From NCBI GenBank assembly GCA_035610365.1, contig CM069438.1, forward strand, positions 33,411,869 to 33,475,868: a DNA stretch of 64,000 bases, given 5' to 3'. Origin of the DNA: Aquatica leii. Lineage: Eukaryota > Arthropoda > Insecta > Coleoptera > Lampyridae. This document shows positions 24,701 to 39,700 of this stretch, piece after piece (position 1 is the stretch's first letter; each line of letters opens with the position of its first letter). Both the position numbers and the translations under genes were made by a program. A model generated the notes under the pieces. The model ran no database searches. It was given only the letters and a program-made list of their open reading frames with translations, and was not told the origin of the DNA.

Positions 24701-27700
24701 GATATCAAATTCTTCACTCTCGATGTGTGGTACATGTGCGAAAAAATAATACATATAGTACCGGACCTAGTACGCAACCTTGTGGCACACCAGCTTTGAT
24801 TTTTTAAAATTCCAAATAAACATTTTTTTGTTTAATTTTAAAGCGACTAACGTGTTATTTTTAAGACTGAATTTGTTATGCATTAACCTTTTATTGCTTA
24901 CTGTCGTCGTCTGAAACATTCTCAAACAGTATCAAATCTTCCCAACGGACGGAAGACGCGTCGACACGCGATCCGTTCATCGCTTTCGCTTTGCTTTTGG
25001 GTTTATCGAATGCGCCTATAGACTCGTGCGCAAGTTAGATTCTTTGATCTGTGTTTCAAGACGGGTTCTGAGATTACCCAAAGCAATAGCATCGCAGATC
25101 GATGGCGGATCCGATGCGTTTAAGTCGCCTGTGAACCTAGTTGCGTCGGAACGCGCCTTACCCGTAGTCGGCAACTCTGGCTGCCTTGAAGCTGCCGTTA
25201 TTAGACGACAATCATCGAACGACGACAGGACGGGTGCGCTCGATGAATCTTGGCCGGTCGGGTGTGTTATTGTATGCAAGAAAGTTGTTGAACGAATTTG
25301 GATAAATGGGACAGATACGTGGTCCGTTCCGTCTTTCCGAGCTCTTCCGACGTCCCCAGGTCGTGACGTGCTATTTACCAAATAGTGCACGATGTCACGT
25401 CGCGCTTTGAATAATCCCCGATGGCAATTAAGCGTAGGTGAAATTATTCGATCGACGATGCGGACGGTCGCTGCATTTCAGCTTTCGATCTTTTGGGTTT
25501 CTCAGGTTCACCCTTGAACGGTTTTACGTATTCTTGAATTTTCTCTTCAAAGTTTTTTTCAACTTTTCCTCGCGGTGCTTGCTCGTTATTGATCTCGTGG
25601 TAATATTTAGTCTTAGATGGAGTTTATCATCTGCTTAGGGCTGCAATCCCGTCGTCGGAAGGCAGTTCTACGGGCCTGGCACCCTCTGTGGGTGGATCGA
25701 TCTTTTTCAAGAAAAATTTGAACTGTGTCTCGGAACACAAAACTGCTCGCGGCATCGATGGAAAAAGTCTGAGGAATATTTTGGCAACTTTGTTAAGCGT
25801 AGAAGTAGCAGGCAATAGACTTTTCCTGGATGATAACTGGATAATACCCTATCTAACTTAAGACTACACCACGGTAAAGCACTTCTAGAACTTAAGCGTA
25901 TGGTATTCAAGCCATGTCGGCAAAAGTCAAGGATAATGTTGGTCAGCGTATCAATGACGGCCGTATCAATGACGGCGTATACAGATCTAGAATTGTGGCA
26001 CAATACACCACGTAGAAGATAAGAAAGAATTGAACAAACAAGAAAAACAGTAGGTCGACAATTTGGTTTAATAATTTAAACAAATGATGGCTGTAAATTT
26101 CAAAACATAGGCCGGTATTGTTGCGTTGATTTAAGACGGAAAAAGTGAGCGATATGTTACCCAAGAATATCAAATATCCAATAGCACTGTACACCGTGTT
26201 TTTACACGTTTTTTAGAAACTGAAACTTACACGAGATGACTTGGAACTAGTCTCCAACAAAAAACTAACGCCTATAATGATCGTTTTATCATCTTACAAA
26301 GTCTGCGAGATCGTCTTTTCACAGCTGTAGCAATCAGAAATCGACTTAGCGAACAGACAGTTAGAAGAAAACTTGGAGAAGCCAATCTTACCAAGGTCCA
26401 GAGCTTCTAAAGCATCATCGTATTGCGCCAAAAATCACAAGCACTAGAATGAAAATAAATAGAAACGCGTTTTGTTTATCGATGAGTCTAGGTTTAGTCT
26501 GCGATCTCTAGATGGTTCTGAAAGAGTCTAGCAAAGAGCCAAGAAGCGTTTTGCAGAATGTATCTTTAGCGCTAGAGCAGGATACCAAGTAGGCTCAGTT
26601 ATGGTGTGAACAGGAGTTTTTCTGGAGGCACACACATAGTTGTACATTGTCCCAATGGGATTATTAACAGCTGCCAATTACACCAATAAAATTCTTCAAG
26701 ATTTTGTTGTTTTTTGTGCTAATTTTGCTGGAGATGACTTTCTTTTGATTCAATGCCGGACCACATACCGCAAGAATTACTCAACAGTTCTTAAACGATG
26801 TTATGAACTGGCAGTAAATCGTGATGCAAACCCAATCGAACATGTTTGGAACATGTTTGGGCAAAAAATGTGAAGTTGTGTTCCTGCTTTTTTAACTTTA
26901 AATCAATTGCAACAATCTCTTTTAGAAGAATGGGAGCTGATTCCTCAAACTTAATTATAGAAATGCTTAGGAGGATACAAACCATAACTCGAGCACGTGG
27001 AAGCAACTCGTTCCTTGTCTGTATGGGTATTACTTAAGCAAGTTTTCAAGTTCAGTGAGCCAAATACATGTTTCGACTTGTTAGGACTCGTACGGCGTGA
27101 AGTGTTTTTCTTGCTTTGATTTCATTTCTTGTTATTGTGCGTTGGTGGATAGTTTGAATAAAACAATTGTTATAATCTCAACGGAAATTTGTAACGGTTT
27201 CTATTTGGAAAACCTTTAATCGATTTTCTTGGCATTTAATACCTTCAATCCAAACGAATCACTTACTCAAGCCGAATTTGAAACAGAAGCCGAAGCAATA
27301 AGTGACCTCAACAGCAGCGAATCTAAACTATTCGTTGGCAGTGTCGATCCAGATTACGACTTTTGTCAGATTCCAGCAAAAAAACATTCCAAGATAAGAT
27401 CCAGAATGACGAAATAATGGATTTTGAATTAAGTTTATAAACCACTTTTGGTTTATACTGCGTCGTAGTTAAACACCCAGACTTAGGCTTGGTCCTAGTC
27501 TCTTCTTGAGAACCAGAACAAGAACTAGAACTTGGCCTTTGCCGTATTGTCGTTCGTGAACACAAACCAGCTGACGTTTTGCAAGACATTGCAGCTTGCA
27601 GCTTCAGAGTGGTAAATGTCACTGACACTGGCTCTCAAGAAGAGACTAGAACCAAGCCTAAGTCTGGGTGTTTAACTACGACGCGGTCTAAGCCGAAAAT

Positions 27701-30700
27701 CACTTATAATCATAAACATAACAACCGCAAAAGCTTAAGATTTTACATAATGAATTTTGAACTTAACGATATGGATGAAAATTTGGAAGACGTCGACGAT
27801 GACACAAACTTGGACAATGTTTGGTTTGAATCAGTACTCAACATTGCACAATTTAATTTCACAAAAACTGCAGGTCTACAAGAAAATTTTGCGTTCTTTG
27901 GACAACTGCCTGCAGATGTCTACAACTCAATTGTTGATGAGAATTTGATAAATTTTTCATAAAATTCTTATGAGCTACAACAGAATTTGTATTGCTACTG
28001 AAATGCTTGAATTTTGCTGACAGAATAGTGAAAATAAAGAGAAGATTTACAAAATTTAACCATTGTTGTAAATAATATTTTTTCTTCATGCTTTGATGAC
28101 TCTATGGTGCTGACAAAACAGTAATAAAAAATATAAACCACAATTGGTGGTTGAGTAGCATAAAGGAAAACAGGGAATTAATATTTTTGATTAATTGTCT
28201 AGTTGTTACACCGCTTTAAGAAAATCATTGATTTGGTACAAAAAGATTGCTGTTGAACTTCTGTGCAGTGTTTTCTTTCTTAAATAGTCAAATTGTTACT
28301 ATTTATTGAGTCTATGGTAAAAACTTTGTTTGAAATTGATAAAAAGAACGATGTGGATGTACCTAGAGTGAGTGGAGCTAAAAAGTCGAGAAAGTTAGTC
28401 ACAAGCTTGTGGAACTTGGCAAGAATCATCATAACCAAGCAATAAAAAAAAAGATGCCACGGCTGTTATGAAACGCATAAACGAAACGGACTTTCTTCAA
28501 AAGATGCGGGCAAAAAAACGAAGAGAGTAAATACAATTTGTGAAAAGTGTCAACATGCACATTGCATCGTTTGCCCTAACACGTTTCGTGAATCAAATAT
28601 GGCTCATCAAGACTATCAAGCATCATTATTGAAGTTCCAAAGCAAAATTTGGTGGTAAAAATTAGAGTCCAAGAATTACACGCTATTAAAACTCAAATGA
28701 GGTGTGAACCATATGCGGACTGAGAATTTGTGAGGAACACTGAGTGTGAGCCATATACGATTCAGGGAATGTATTAAAAATTAGGTTGTCTGCTAATCGT
28801 TTAAAGATATTCATGGCAACCTTTGAATTTTTCTTCTGATTTTTTCAAATTTTTTTTCTTCAAATAAACGTTCAATTGTTTTTACCTATGACTTAAACCA
28901 TGTTTTGTTCGTATTTGAGATATTGTGATGATAATAATACGTCATAAAGCGAAGCGTTTTTCGTGCCGGTTAGTGTATGTGTAGCAGTGATTTTTGATAT
29001 ATTAAAGTTGGCAACACTAATCAGCATCTGTTTAGTTTCTAATTTTAATTACCAACTTTATACATTCCACACACAAAAATTACTATTTTCGATTGCATAA
29101 AGTTACTCTTTGTTACTTTGTAACATTATTTTTCGAAAAAACGGTCGTACAAAGTAGCCATTTGTAAAGGCGAATAGAAAAAAGGGTTTAATCTGATCAA
29201 AGTTAAACAAATCTATTATAAAAATTGTAGTATGCGTTCAAGTTAAATTATCTAGGAGAACCGTCTTAATTTTGTTTAAAAATATTAGTTATATCTAAAT
29301 TAGGTTCAATAAATTATGAACGTGAAATAAAATTACGATTAGCAGTAATTCGAGTGTGTTAGTTAGATTAATAAATAATTTAATCGCACATGCACTTAAC
29401 ATTATCATTACATCTCGATAAATATACAGGGGCCGTATGCGAGTGTAAAGGGACACAAACACCGTATGTCACAATGTATGTTGAAAAGAGGCACTCATCT
29501 GACAGTAATGAGGAGCCTCCCGGGCATATGCCCCTCAACTTTTATGTACATTTCGCATAAACTAATTAATGCATTTTAAAATTGCAAATTAAAAAACAGA
29601 AGAAACGAGAGTTGATTAATGAGATTAAAATCGAAAAACCGCAAATTTAAATTTAAAAGCGCAACATCCCTCGCTCGTAGTATTAATCATAATATCAATA
29701 AGAGAAAGAGATGTTTCAAACACTTTATAAACAAAACGCAACTCCCACAGAGCAAACTAATAAGTCTCATTGCAAATTAGATTATAGGATTCAAAGCTTT
29801 GTGCTTTGCTAATACGGCCGCAGAAAGCTCGGCAAGTCAGTACGTCATTGTTTCGAAAAGCTTTAAAGGATGTGCCTTTCATCTGCATTGCTTTACAGGA
29901 CCTCTGTACTTGTACTAGCACTTAACTGCGGCTTCCTGTGTGCCTGTAATTGTTCCGCAAATTATATTTGTGGATAGAACTATAAGCTCTCAGTGACGCA
30001 AATATGGTTATTTTGATGTATGCACGCTTTTTGGAGCTTGAATTTTATACTAATATATTCCTTTAAAATGCGCTTTGATGTTTTTCTTTGTTTTTACTGG
30101 CAAAATGCATCATTTTTTAATTGTCGATCCAATTGTAAAGTCAATAGCTTTATGTACGTAGGTGTTTTGAACTACAAGATACGGTTATTCAACATACATT
30201 CTTCTGCTTTAATTATGATGTAAAGGCTTAACGTCAACGTACGACTCTCGACTATTCTGCATCAGAAGAAATATCGTGTTAACTTCGTTACTTTGCGAAA
30301 CCCTCGACTAATATTTCAAAATTCTTATTAATGAGTTTTTGAATGTTGTGCATCGCCACAGGCACGTGCCGTTACGGTTCTTGCAAGCGTTGCCAATTTT
30401 TGGTCGCGTGTTGATTTAAATTCACCCCCGTTTGACAGGCTATTTCTTAAATTTTATTGTTGTAGATCAACCGAAGTCATCGGGCGCTGTTTATAGTCAA
30501 TAATCGTTTTCATTGTGCTCTAAAAAATAATCCCGTTATTACGTTACTTGTTCTCAGTTATCATAGTAATTTTTGTTAGACGAAAAAAGGAATCGATCAC
30601 AAAGAAAAAAAGAAAAAAGATTAGATTCGAAATATTCTCAACATTCGTTCAGAAGATAAGACGTTTTTTACTTGTTTTTTTTTAATGAAATTGTTGTTGA

Positions 30701-33700
30701 CTTCATCGTATCATCTTGTCTTTGGTCTCCTTGGTCTGTTTGTTTGAAGTTTATTTTTTACTACGCTTTGATCTTTTTTCTCATAATTTGCTGTGTTAAT
30801 CTAATCTTTTGTGTTTACATCCTCTCTCCTTTTAAAATTGATGTGATTTCATGATTCATAAATTGTCGTTGTTATTACATTCTTCATACTTTTCTGCTTT
30901 TTCTATTTGTGTAAGACAAACTATCTCAGCAGCATATAGAACTATTGATCCCATATATATAATTTAGAAAATTTGGATTTTAGTTCGTAATTTTAAGTTT
31001 TGAATTTTAACATTTTTCAGTTTCTATAGAAAGCTTTGTCTTTCTTCTTTTTTTTTCATTGTAGTGCGTTCATTGCTGACTAGTTTTTTTAAATTTTTTT
31101 TTTAACTCAATTTTTTTAATTCCTTAATCAGTTTCTTATACATTTTTGTAAATCTCTTTAATAATCCTGATTTTGGCGATCAATATTTGTGCTTCTTTGG
31201 TTTTTATACTTCGATGTATGTTAAATCTTTTTGTCATTTTGATTGCCAGGTAAAACAATGTTACCAACAGCGTCTTACTAATTTGTTTTTACTACTTGCT
31301 TTCGAATTTCCCAGTATCCCTAGTACAGAGTTTCCCAATTTTCTCAGGATTCCAAATTCTCGAATGTTTTTTCTATTGATTTTATGAAAAGCTCACTTCG
31401 ATTATTTGTGTCTTTCATTATCCGTTTTTATCAGTAATTCGGTGTTGATCGATCTTTTAAGTATCCGTGCAAAACACTCAACTCTATCTCGATTCTTCTC
31501 AATATTTTGTGCCCGCTCTGTGAAACTCTAGAGCAAGGTCGGAAAAGTGAAACATGTAGTCACATCTAGTAACGGAACAGTTAATTTTAAGAAAACCACA
31601 ATGATATAAAGAAAAAAACATTGAAAAACTATTTCAGGGTTTACAAGAATAGTTACATCGCCATGGATTAGATATCCAAGACAAAAAATTAAATGCAGAC
31701 AGAAACGCTGCTGAATTATATCTCACCGAATCTCAGCCAACGAGACAGAACTCTTGGAAATTGTTGCTGTCTAAGACACTTACAATACTCCTGGTCACAA
31801 ATCCAGTAAATGAAAATCAACGTTAATGTCTTCCTCTAATGCTTGTGCAACGCATGGACAAATTAATTTAATTTCGAAAAAATTTTTTGATTACTCAAGC
31901 TCTATTTGAGATTTATAAATTTTCCACAAAGTGCAATTTTTTTACTAGATGACACTATTACATCCATGTGAAAATTTATTACGAATTTCTGATGGACAAC
32001 TTTTTGTACAGTTTTAAACGTCTTTGCTACAGTGCATGAACCAAAAAATAATAGAAACGTGCAAGCGAAACTTCAAAGAAATAATATTTTGCTTAGTTTT
32101 GAAAGCGGATTGTAGCAACTTACGCAGCGGCAGAAAGTTCCAATAACATTAAGGCTGTAACTTTCATCATGGTTTAAACTATAATCTGAACTAAAAGACT
32201 AAAAGAACTGTGGTAAAATTGAAGCAAGTTCACAGATTTTAAATAGTGTTGGAACTACATTAGTCATCTAGAAGAAGATAGTAAAGAAGATGAAGAAACA
32301 GTGCTGAGATTTTTATGGAAGAGAACTGCTGAAGATGCTGTAACTTATGCCAATGGTTTATAGAACTATCGCAATCAAGAAAATGCTACGGACTATATTG
32401 AGGTAGTAAACCTAAGAAGAATTTACACAAAATGGTTATGAACTTTTGTAGATTAGATTGTTTTCTGATAATTATTTGGGCACCAAGCGAAAACTCTGGT
32501 CATTAGGTCTAATAATCAAGCTTCTACTGTAATTTCTTCTTTATTTTTAACTACTCACTGTTTATTTTGTTATGGCCCAATTCTTTCCTTTTTTTAAATT
32601 GTTTGTTTTAATTTTTTTAAAGGATCGTTTTTTTTACTTCTGTTTCTTCTTCTTTGTCTTTTATTTTTCTTTCATTTTTTTGCTTGTGCTCGTCGTTTTT
32701 TTGTTACTTCACAAAGCAGCTTGTGAAAGTGTCTTTTCCGTAATTTTTTTAAATTTTTATCTGCTTTCTTGTTCTTGCCGCAGTCTTCTTCTTTTGGTTT
32801 TTAATGTCCTTATAGATTTTTCTTTGTGTTTTTTGTACTTGCTTTTAAATTACTTCTAGTGCTTTAAGTCTTCTCCTTCTTTAGTTATCCACTTTCTTCT
32901 GGCTTTATCCTTTGTGTTTATCATTTCGTAATATTTGTCATTATACCGTTGTTTCAACTTTGCGTATTCTTCATATCCAAAAGTATTAGTACAGGTTTCT
33001 TCAACTATTTCTTCAATATCTTTATATTTGCTCTCCTCAATGTCTAATTTCTTTTAGACTTATCCTGTTATTTATTTCTTCTGAGTATTCTTTTTTTCAA
33101 CTTTAGTGTATTGTTTCTCTAGATTTCTTCTTTTACATTCTAGTCGTTTTGGTCTGTTTTTGTACTCTGATTTTACTGCAACTACTAGAAAGCGGTATGT
33201 GTTTGAGTTTGCACATCTTAGTTTGCTTTTTCTTTACTACCCCGTGGTCTATCGGGGTTTCGTTGGTCGAGAATGGCGACATTCATGGTTGTCATAGTTG
33301 TACAATTTCTTAATGTATTCAGTGACTTTAAGATAACCACAAAAAATAGTTGTTGAAGTTAGTAATCGCAGAACCCAAAAATTTATTACAAAAACGCAGT
33401 CTTCAAGATAGTATTTTGCAGTTGACATATTAATTTTTTTTGTGCTGCCAATATTACAATGATGAATAATCGTCCGTTAGTGTAGTTAAGTAATGGCAAA
33501 AAAAACTCTAGAATAGCAAAATAAAAAGTACAGATTTACAAAAACTAAATGTTTGAATTCAAGTATTATATTAGAACGAGCATGTGATAGATGAAAGTCA
33601 TTTAAAAAAACGATTTTACAGTCGATATCAAATTTGACATATTTGGTAATAAATGTAGTACCAACATTATATTTTTGATTTCAACGTTTTTTTGAATTAA

Positions 33701-36700
33701 ATAAAATAAATGTAATTTTAGAAAATGCAAAGTTTCATAGCATAGCTCACTCACATGCAACGCTCGGCCGTGTGGCTTCGTGTCGCATTAACGTTCGTTA
33801 TGCTAGGTTTACTTTCGACGCTTGTTACTCAAATTACTATTTGGAGCTGCCCTTACTATAAACAATAATATTCGTTCGTTAGTATAGTTGCATAATGACA
33901 AAAAACTCTAGAACCGCAAAGGGATAAATTGAAATCTACGTAAAACTATGTTTTCGAAATTAATTATTTCTCATTGTTTTTAATATTATAACCCTATCTG
34001 TACGTTTACTGCAAAAGTTTCTTACAGAAACCATTTTATTTTTGTCTAAACCAAATTTTATTATTAAAGAGATTCACTGGATTATCAGGTCGTCTTTGTC
34101 ATGGAATTGGATTTGACAGTAAACTCTATGACATGACGCTAGATTAACTTATTACTAAATTTTATTTTAGGAAAAAAGTAACATCTGTATGGCAATTTGA
34201 CAGTATTGTAGACAAGTCTATTCTTTTTAATTTAAAAACTAACAAACACAGCACAAAAGCTAACGTATGTAACGTAATTTTTGTTGCTTCACTTTTGATG
34301 CTAGTGACATAAATTACAATTTTTGCACTATTGCAATTTTTGTAGGCGTTTACGGCGATGTCGTTTGTAGCACGATAATCTTTTTCATGGATTCGCCGTG
34401 TAATCGTTGTTTGCTTCAAGGTTTCGTTGTCCATGCTGTCAGCTTCTTTAGGATCTGCTATCAGACTGATTCTTTTCGTAGTTGTTTCTACTACTATTTT
34501 TTTTGTGATGATATCTTTCTTTGGTACCTTTTCTAGTGCAATAACAAATTCTTCTCTCGAAGCTGAAAAAATTCGACAAAAGAAAGCCAAAACACCTAAA
34601 CCAAAACAACCTAAGGAAAGATGACAGTATTGTGTTTGCAAAGGCTAACAAAAGTAATGCGACTGTAATCCTGGATAAGAAAACCTACAAACAAAAGATC
34701 AACATCCAACGTCTACTTCAAACTTTACAAAGATCCTACGGCAAAGATTACTTAAAAAAACAAAAGAACTTTTTAAGAGATCAATACTCTTGGAAGAAGA
34801 TAAAAAGTGGTTGATACTTAAAGCCATTTGACCTAGACCTATGGTCTATCTAAAATATACAAGGAAGGAATACCACTGCGATTGCCAAACTACGATCTAT
34901 CCAAATACCTATCAAAGATGTTAAAACCGTACACAGAGAAAACACCATCATACGTGAAGAACTAATAATATTATGTAGAACTTTTGAAGAATTTAACAAC
35001 TGATCAAGACGGGATATTGGTGAGTTTTGATGTGACTTCGTTATTTACCAACGTAGCTGTGAACAAGGCAAACGTTGTAATTTTTGATCTTAGATTATCT
35101 AATGGCACAACGAATCTGGTGAAACTATGCTTTACAAGTTCGTATTATCTATGGGATAGCAAATACTATGAATAGAAGAACGGAACTGCAATAGGAAGTC
35201 TCCTACAAAAACCGTTTTAGTTTTGCTTACACTAAATTTTAGTATTAAGGAAATTCACTGGACTATCAGGTCGTGCATTTGACAGTGAACTCTATGACAT
35301 AACGGATAGTACGCTAGATTTACCTTATTGTTTGTTATGTTATGCTTCATTTTTAATGCTAGTGACATAAATTACAATTTTTGCAGTATTAAATATTTTT
35401 TTTTTAAATTTTGTAAGTTTTCACGGCGGTGTTGCTTGTAGTACGATAATCTTCTTCCTGGTTTCGCCGTGCAGTCGTTGTTTGCTACGACGTTTTGTTG
35501 TCCATGCTGCCAGCTCTTTCAGGATGTGCTATCAAACTGATTCTTTCCGTACTTGTTTTTACTACTATTTTTACTTCTGTGATGATATCTTTCTTTGGTA
35601 TCTTTTCTGGTGCAATAACAAAATTTATTCTCATTCCTAGCACTTTCGTTTGGAAAATATCAAAGGAAAATTCATCATTTCTTCACATGGAAGAGAGAAA
35701 CTTCAAGAATTTTTTGAACGCAGCAACAAACAACACCCATCTATAAAGTTTTCTATGGAAATAGAAGAAGAAGAAAGGTTGCAGTTTTTTGATGTAGTGG
35801 TAAACCGCACTGAATCAGGAAGATTACAACTTGATGTGTACAGAAAAAAAGCCCATGCACCACATCACCACTCTAAAAAAAGGAGACCTCTGATTAAAAC
35901 TATAATACATAATGCAAAAATCATCAGCGATGTAGAGCATCTGGAAAAACAAGAAGAAGAATGGATATAGCGACAAGGAAATAAAGAGAGCTCTTAGAAG
36001 ACTTGGAACCGAAACGACACCGATGCTAAGGGAACCACCAAACGATTCACGCGCTTAGATTTTGTTTCTGGAACAACAGAAAATATTAGTAGAATTTTAA
36101 CAAAAAAAACATAAAAGTGAGCTTCAGCAGTACTGCAACTAAAGAAGAAGGAGTAGTCTAATGGGTGAAGTTCGTGTTGATTTAAGTAAAGGATTAGTTG
36201 GTTTTGGTTCTGGCTTACATGGATGGGCTGTCACACTTAAACAATTTCCTGAAATGTACTCCGAAAAGTTCAAGATCGGTGTTGTTTAACTAATGAACCG
36301 TTTGTGGAGAGAAAACTTTTTTAGCGCTAAAAACAAAAAATGGGCTAAACAAAAGGAACCTGATAACAAGCGTTCCTTCTGCATGTACGTTCTAGACCAA
36401 ATATATAAAATCTTCGATTGCATCATGAATTACAAGAAAGAAGAAACTGAATTGTTGTTGGAAAAACTTGGCGTAGTTCTTAAACATGAAGATAAAGATA
36501 AAGACGGCAAACCGTTATTGAAAGTTGTTATGCGTACTTGGTTGCCTGCAGACGATTGCCATTCATTTATAGTCGCCAGCTAAAAAATACCGTATGGAAA
36601 TGTTGTATTAAGGTCCAATCGATGATGAGGCTGCTCTTGCTGTTAAGGGTTGCGGTCCTAACGGATCCCTTATGATGTACGTATTAAAAATGGTACTAAC

Positions 36701-39700
36701 ATCCAATAAGGGTCCTTTTTATGTTTTTGGGCGTGTATTCTCAGGAAGGGTAGCTACTGGAATAAAAGCTTGCTTTATGGGTTCAAACTATACAACCGGT
36801 TAAAAGGAAGATTTGTACCAAAAGGCTATTCAAAGAACTGTACCTATGATGAGTCGTTATGTTAAGGATATAGAAGATGTTCCTTGTGGCAATAGTTGTT
36901 GACCAATTTTTAGTAAAAACCGGCACAATTACTACATTTTAAGATGCTCACAACATGAGAGTTATGAAATTCAGCGTTTCTCCAGTTGTCAAAGTAGCTG
37001 TGGAACCAAAAAACCCCGCTGATTTACCAAAACCAGTATCAAGTTTGAAGGTCTTGCAAAATCTGATCCTAGGGTACAGTGTATTATTGAAGAATCTAGA
37101 AAACACATCATCGCCGGTGCTGGTGAATTACATTTAGAAAGTTGCTGGAAGATTTAGAAAACGACCACGCTTGCGTTCTTATTAAGATATCTGATCCTAA
37201 ATCGTCAAATATGCACAATCGTTTGTTCATGAAGGCTTGCCCAATGCCAGATGGCTTAGCCGAAGACATTGACAACGGAGATGTGAACTCGCGTGACGAT
37301 TTGGAAGTACGTGCTCGTTACTTAAGTGAAAAATACGATTACGACGTTACTGAAGCTCGTAAAATTTGGTGCTTTGGTTCAGACGGTACAGGGCCTAACA
37401 TCTTACTTGATTACATAAAAGGAGTACCGTATCTTGAGTTGATTTGAGTTTTGAAAAACCTCACAAAAAATAAAGTATGTAACGTAACGTTTGCTATGTT
37501 ATGTTTCACTTTTGATGCTAGTGACATAAATTACAGTTTTTGTACTATTTGATCATTTTTTCTTAGCTACTACAATTGTTATTAAGACAGTATGTTTGAT
37601 TAACAAATCTGAGGCTAAACGCCATCTCGTAGGAACGGAGCTACGTACGAGTTTATCCACATGTAGGAAACTATGAAGTTGTTAGTTAGATAGTAAATAT
37701 TACAACCGCGAATTTCAAAACATGTATTTGAATTATACGCGGCATAAAATTCCTAACTGTACTACGCAAGTGCAAAAATTTTTGCACTTGCGTAGTACCT
37801 AAGTACCTAAGGAAAGATGACAATATTGCGATTGCAAGGGCTAACAAGGATAATGGGACTGTGATCCTGGATAAAAAAACCTACAAACAGGAAATCAACA
37901 CTCTACGCTTACTCCAAATTTCACAGAAACACTACGGAAGAGGATAAAAAGTGGTTGATACTTAAAACCAGTCGATCACCTAAACTATATGATTTACCAA
38001 ATATTCACAAAGGAGAAGTACCATTTTGCTTTATTGTTAGCACTATTGGAATGTTGACCTACGACCTAGCCAAATACAGAAAGATGTTAAAGAATTGGCA
38101 GCATTATCTAGAACTTTTGAAGAATTTAACAACTAGTCAAGACGCCATATTGGTGAGTTTTGATGTGGTTTCGTTATTTACCAACGTAGCTACGAACTAT
38201 GCAACAGCTGTAATTAGTGAGTTTAGATTACTTAATGACCAAACGGATCTGGTAAAACTCTGCTAAGTCGGTATTTTCTAGAAAAAAAGAACAACCCACT
38301 ATCACCTCTAACGGCTAAGTTATTCATGGAGGCGTTCGAAGAAGTAGCGTTAGTAAACAGTGAATGAAAACCTAAGTGCTGGATTCGATATGTTGACCAA
38401 TACTTTTATCTACTCTCCACGTGGAAGAGAGAAACTTCAAGAATTTTTTGAGCACATCAACAAATTTTAAATTAAAATACCCATCTATAAAGTTTTCTAT
38501 GGAAATAGAAGAAGAAGAAAGAACATCTGGAACTTTAATGCATACAGCAGAAACCATTAGCGATACGGAACATCCAAAAAAAGGAAAAACGATACGTCAA
38601 GAAAGCACTGAAAAAGAATGGATATAGCAACACAGATAAAAAGAATGCTCTTAGAAAACTTGGAAATAAAACGATACCTACGGTAAGGAAACCGCTTAAA
38701 AGCTTTGCTCGCTTGTCTTTTGTTACCGAAACAACAAAAAATATTAGTAGGACTTTAACCAAAAAGAACATAAAAGTAAGCTGCATCTATCTAAATCAAC
38801 TTTACTGACACTAAAGATAAATGATCACGAACTAACAGGGAAGGAGCCTACAAACTAATGCGTAAATGCGAGAAAAGCTACGTTGAACAAACGGAAAGTT
38901 CGGTCAAAGAAAGATTTAAAGAACATCAGAGCGACCCACAAAAAAAGAAAATTGCGGAACATGTACACGAGCACGGACATAACGTTGACTTTGATGAACC
39001 AGAAGAATTAGCTGCTATAAAGAACTATCATCAAATGATCTTCAGAGAAGCTATTGAAGCATTCTAATTTTAACCGTGACGACGGCTAGAAACTTAGCAA
39101 CACGTAGAAAAACGTGTTACCAAATTCAGTAAAAATCAACGGCCACTATGGAAAGAATCAGTCTGACGGCAGATCTTGAAGAAACTGGCAGAATGAACAG
39201 CCAAACATAGATACAAACTACGACTACACGTCGAAACCAGAATATTGTACTGCTAGATCATTTTTTCTACTAGTTGTTAGGCGTAACTTGTCGGTAAGTG
39301 ATTTATTTACCGTTCTAAGGCGGTTAGTATAAGACAAGTAACGTGTAGTCGTGAATGCGGCCGACAAATTATATGCCAACAATTATGACATCGTGACAAC
39401 GCTTGGAAAAACAACTACTTTGTTGTTGTCATTTATTTTACGCGTTCATAGTAATTAAATCTAAACATAGACTGCTTTAGGTATTATTTTTAGTTATTTA
39501 GTTAATTTTAATCTCTCAAAATATCTTATATATTCTTAAGAACGTCTTTTTTAATATTTCAATATATACTCTCGGCTATTTTTGCTCGATTTTATTTTGT
39601 TGCATTTTTTGACTATTCTAGAGTCGACTCTATTATTTATTATTGATATAAATGAAAAATGATATATTTTTGGGTTTAACGAATCAAAATCGCTTACCGT

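Noticed and set aside
25016-25390. Long frames on both strands over the same interval
   Set aside because: Mirror-image openness points to base composition rather than a gene; no recognisable domain.
32572-32859. A 95-codon + frame, almost all Phe/Leu/Val/Ser
   Set aside because: It looks membrane-like but is the antisense of an A-rich LINE-like strand.
34162-34641. A 159-codon - strand frame
   Set aside because: It runs across the inverted tail and leader of a Penelope unit and resembles the antisense pieces in the other units; it is not an independent gene.
37142-37447. A 101-codon frame with a perfect-looking eEF2 match, which could be taken for a gene
   Set aside because: It is the last open piece of a truncated, repeatedly disrupted eEF2 copy inside a transposon array.
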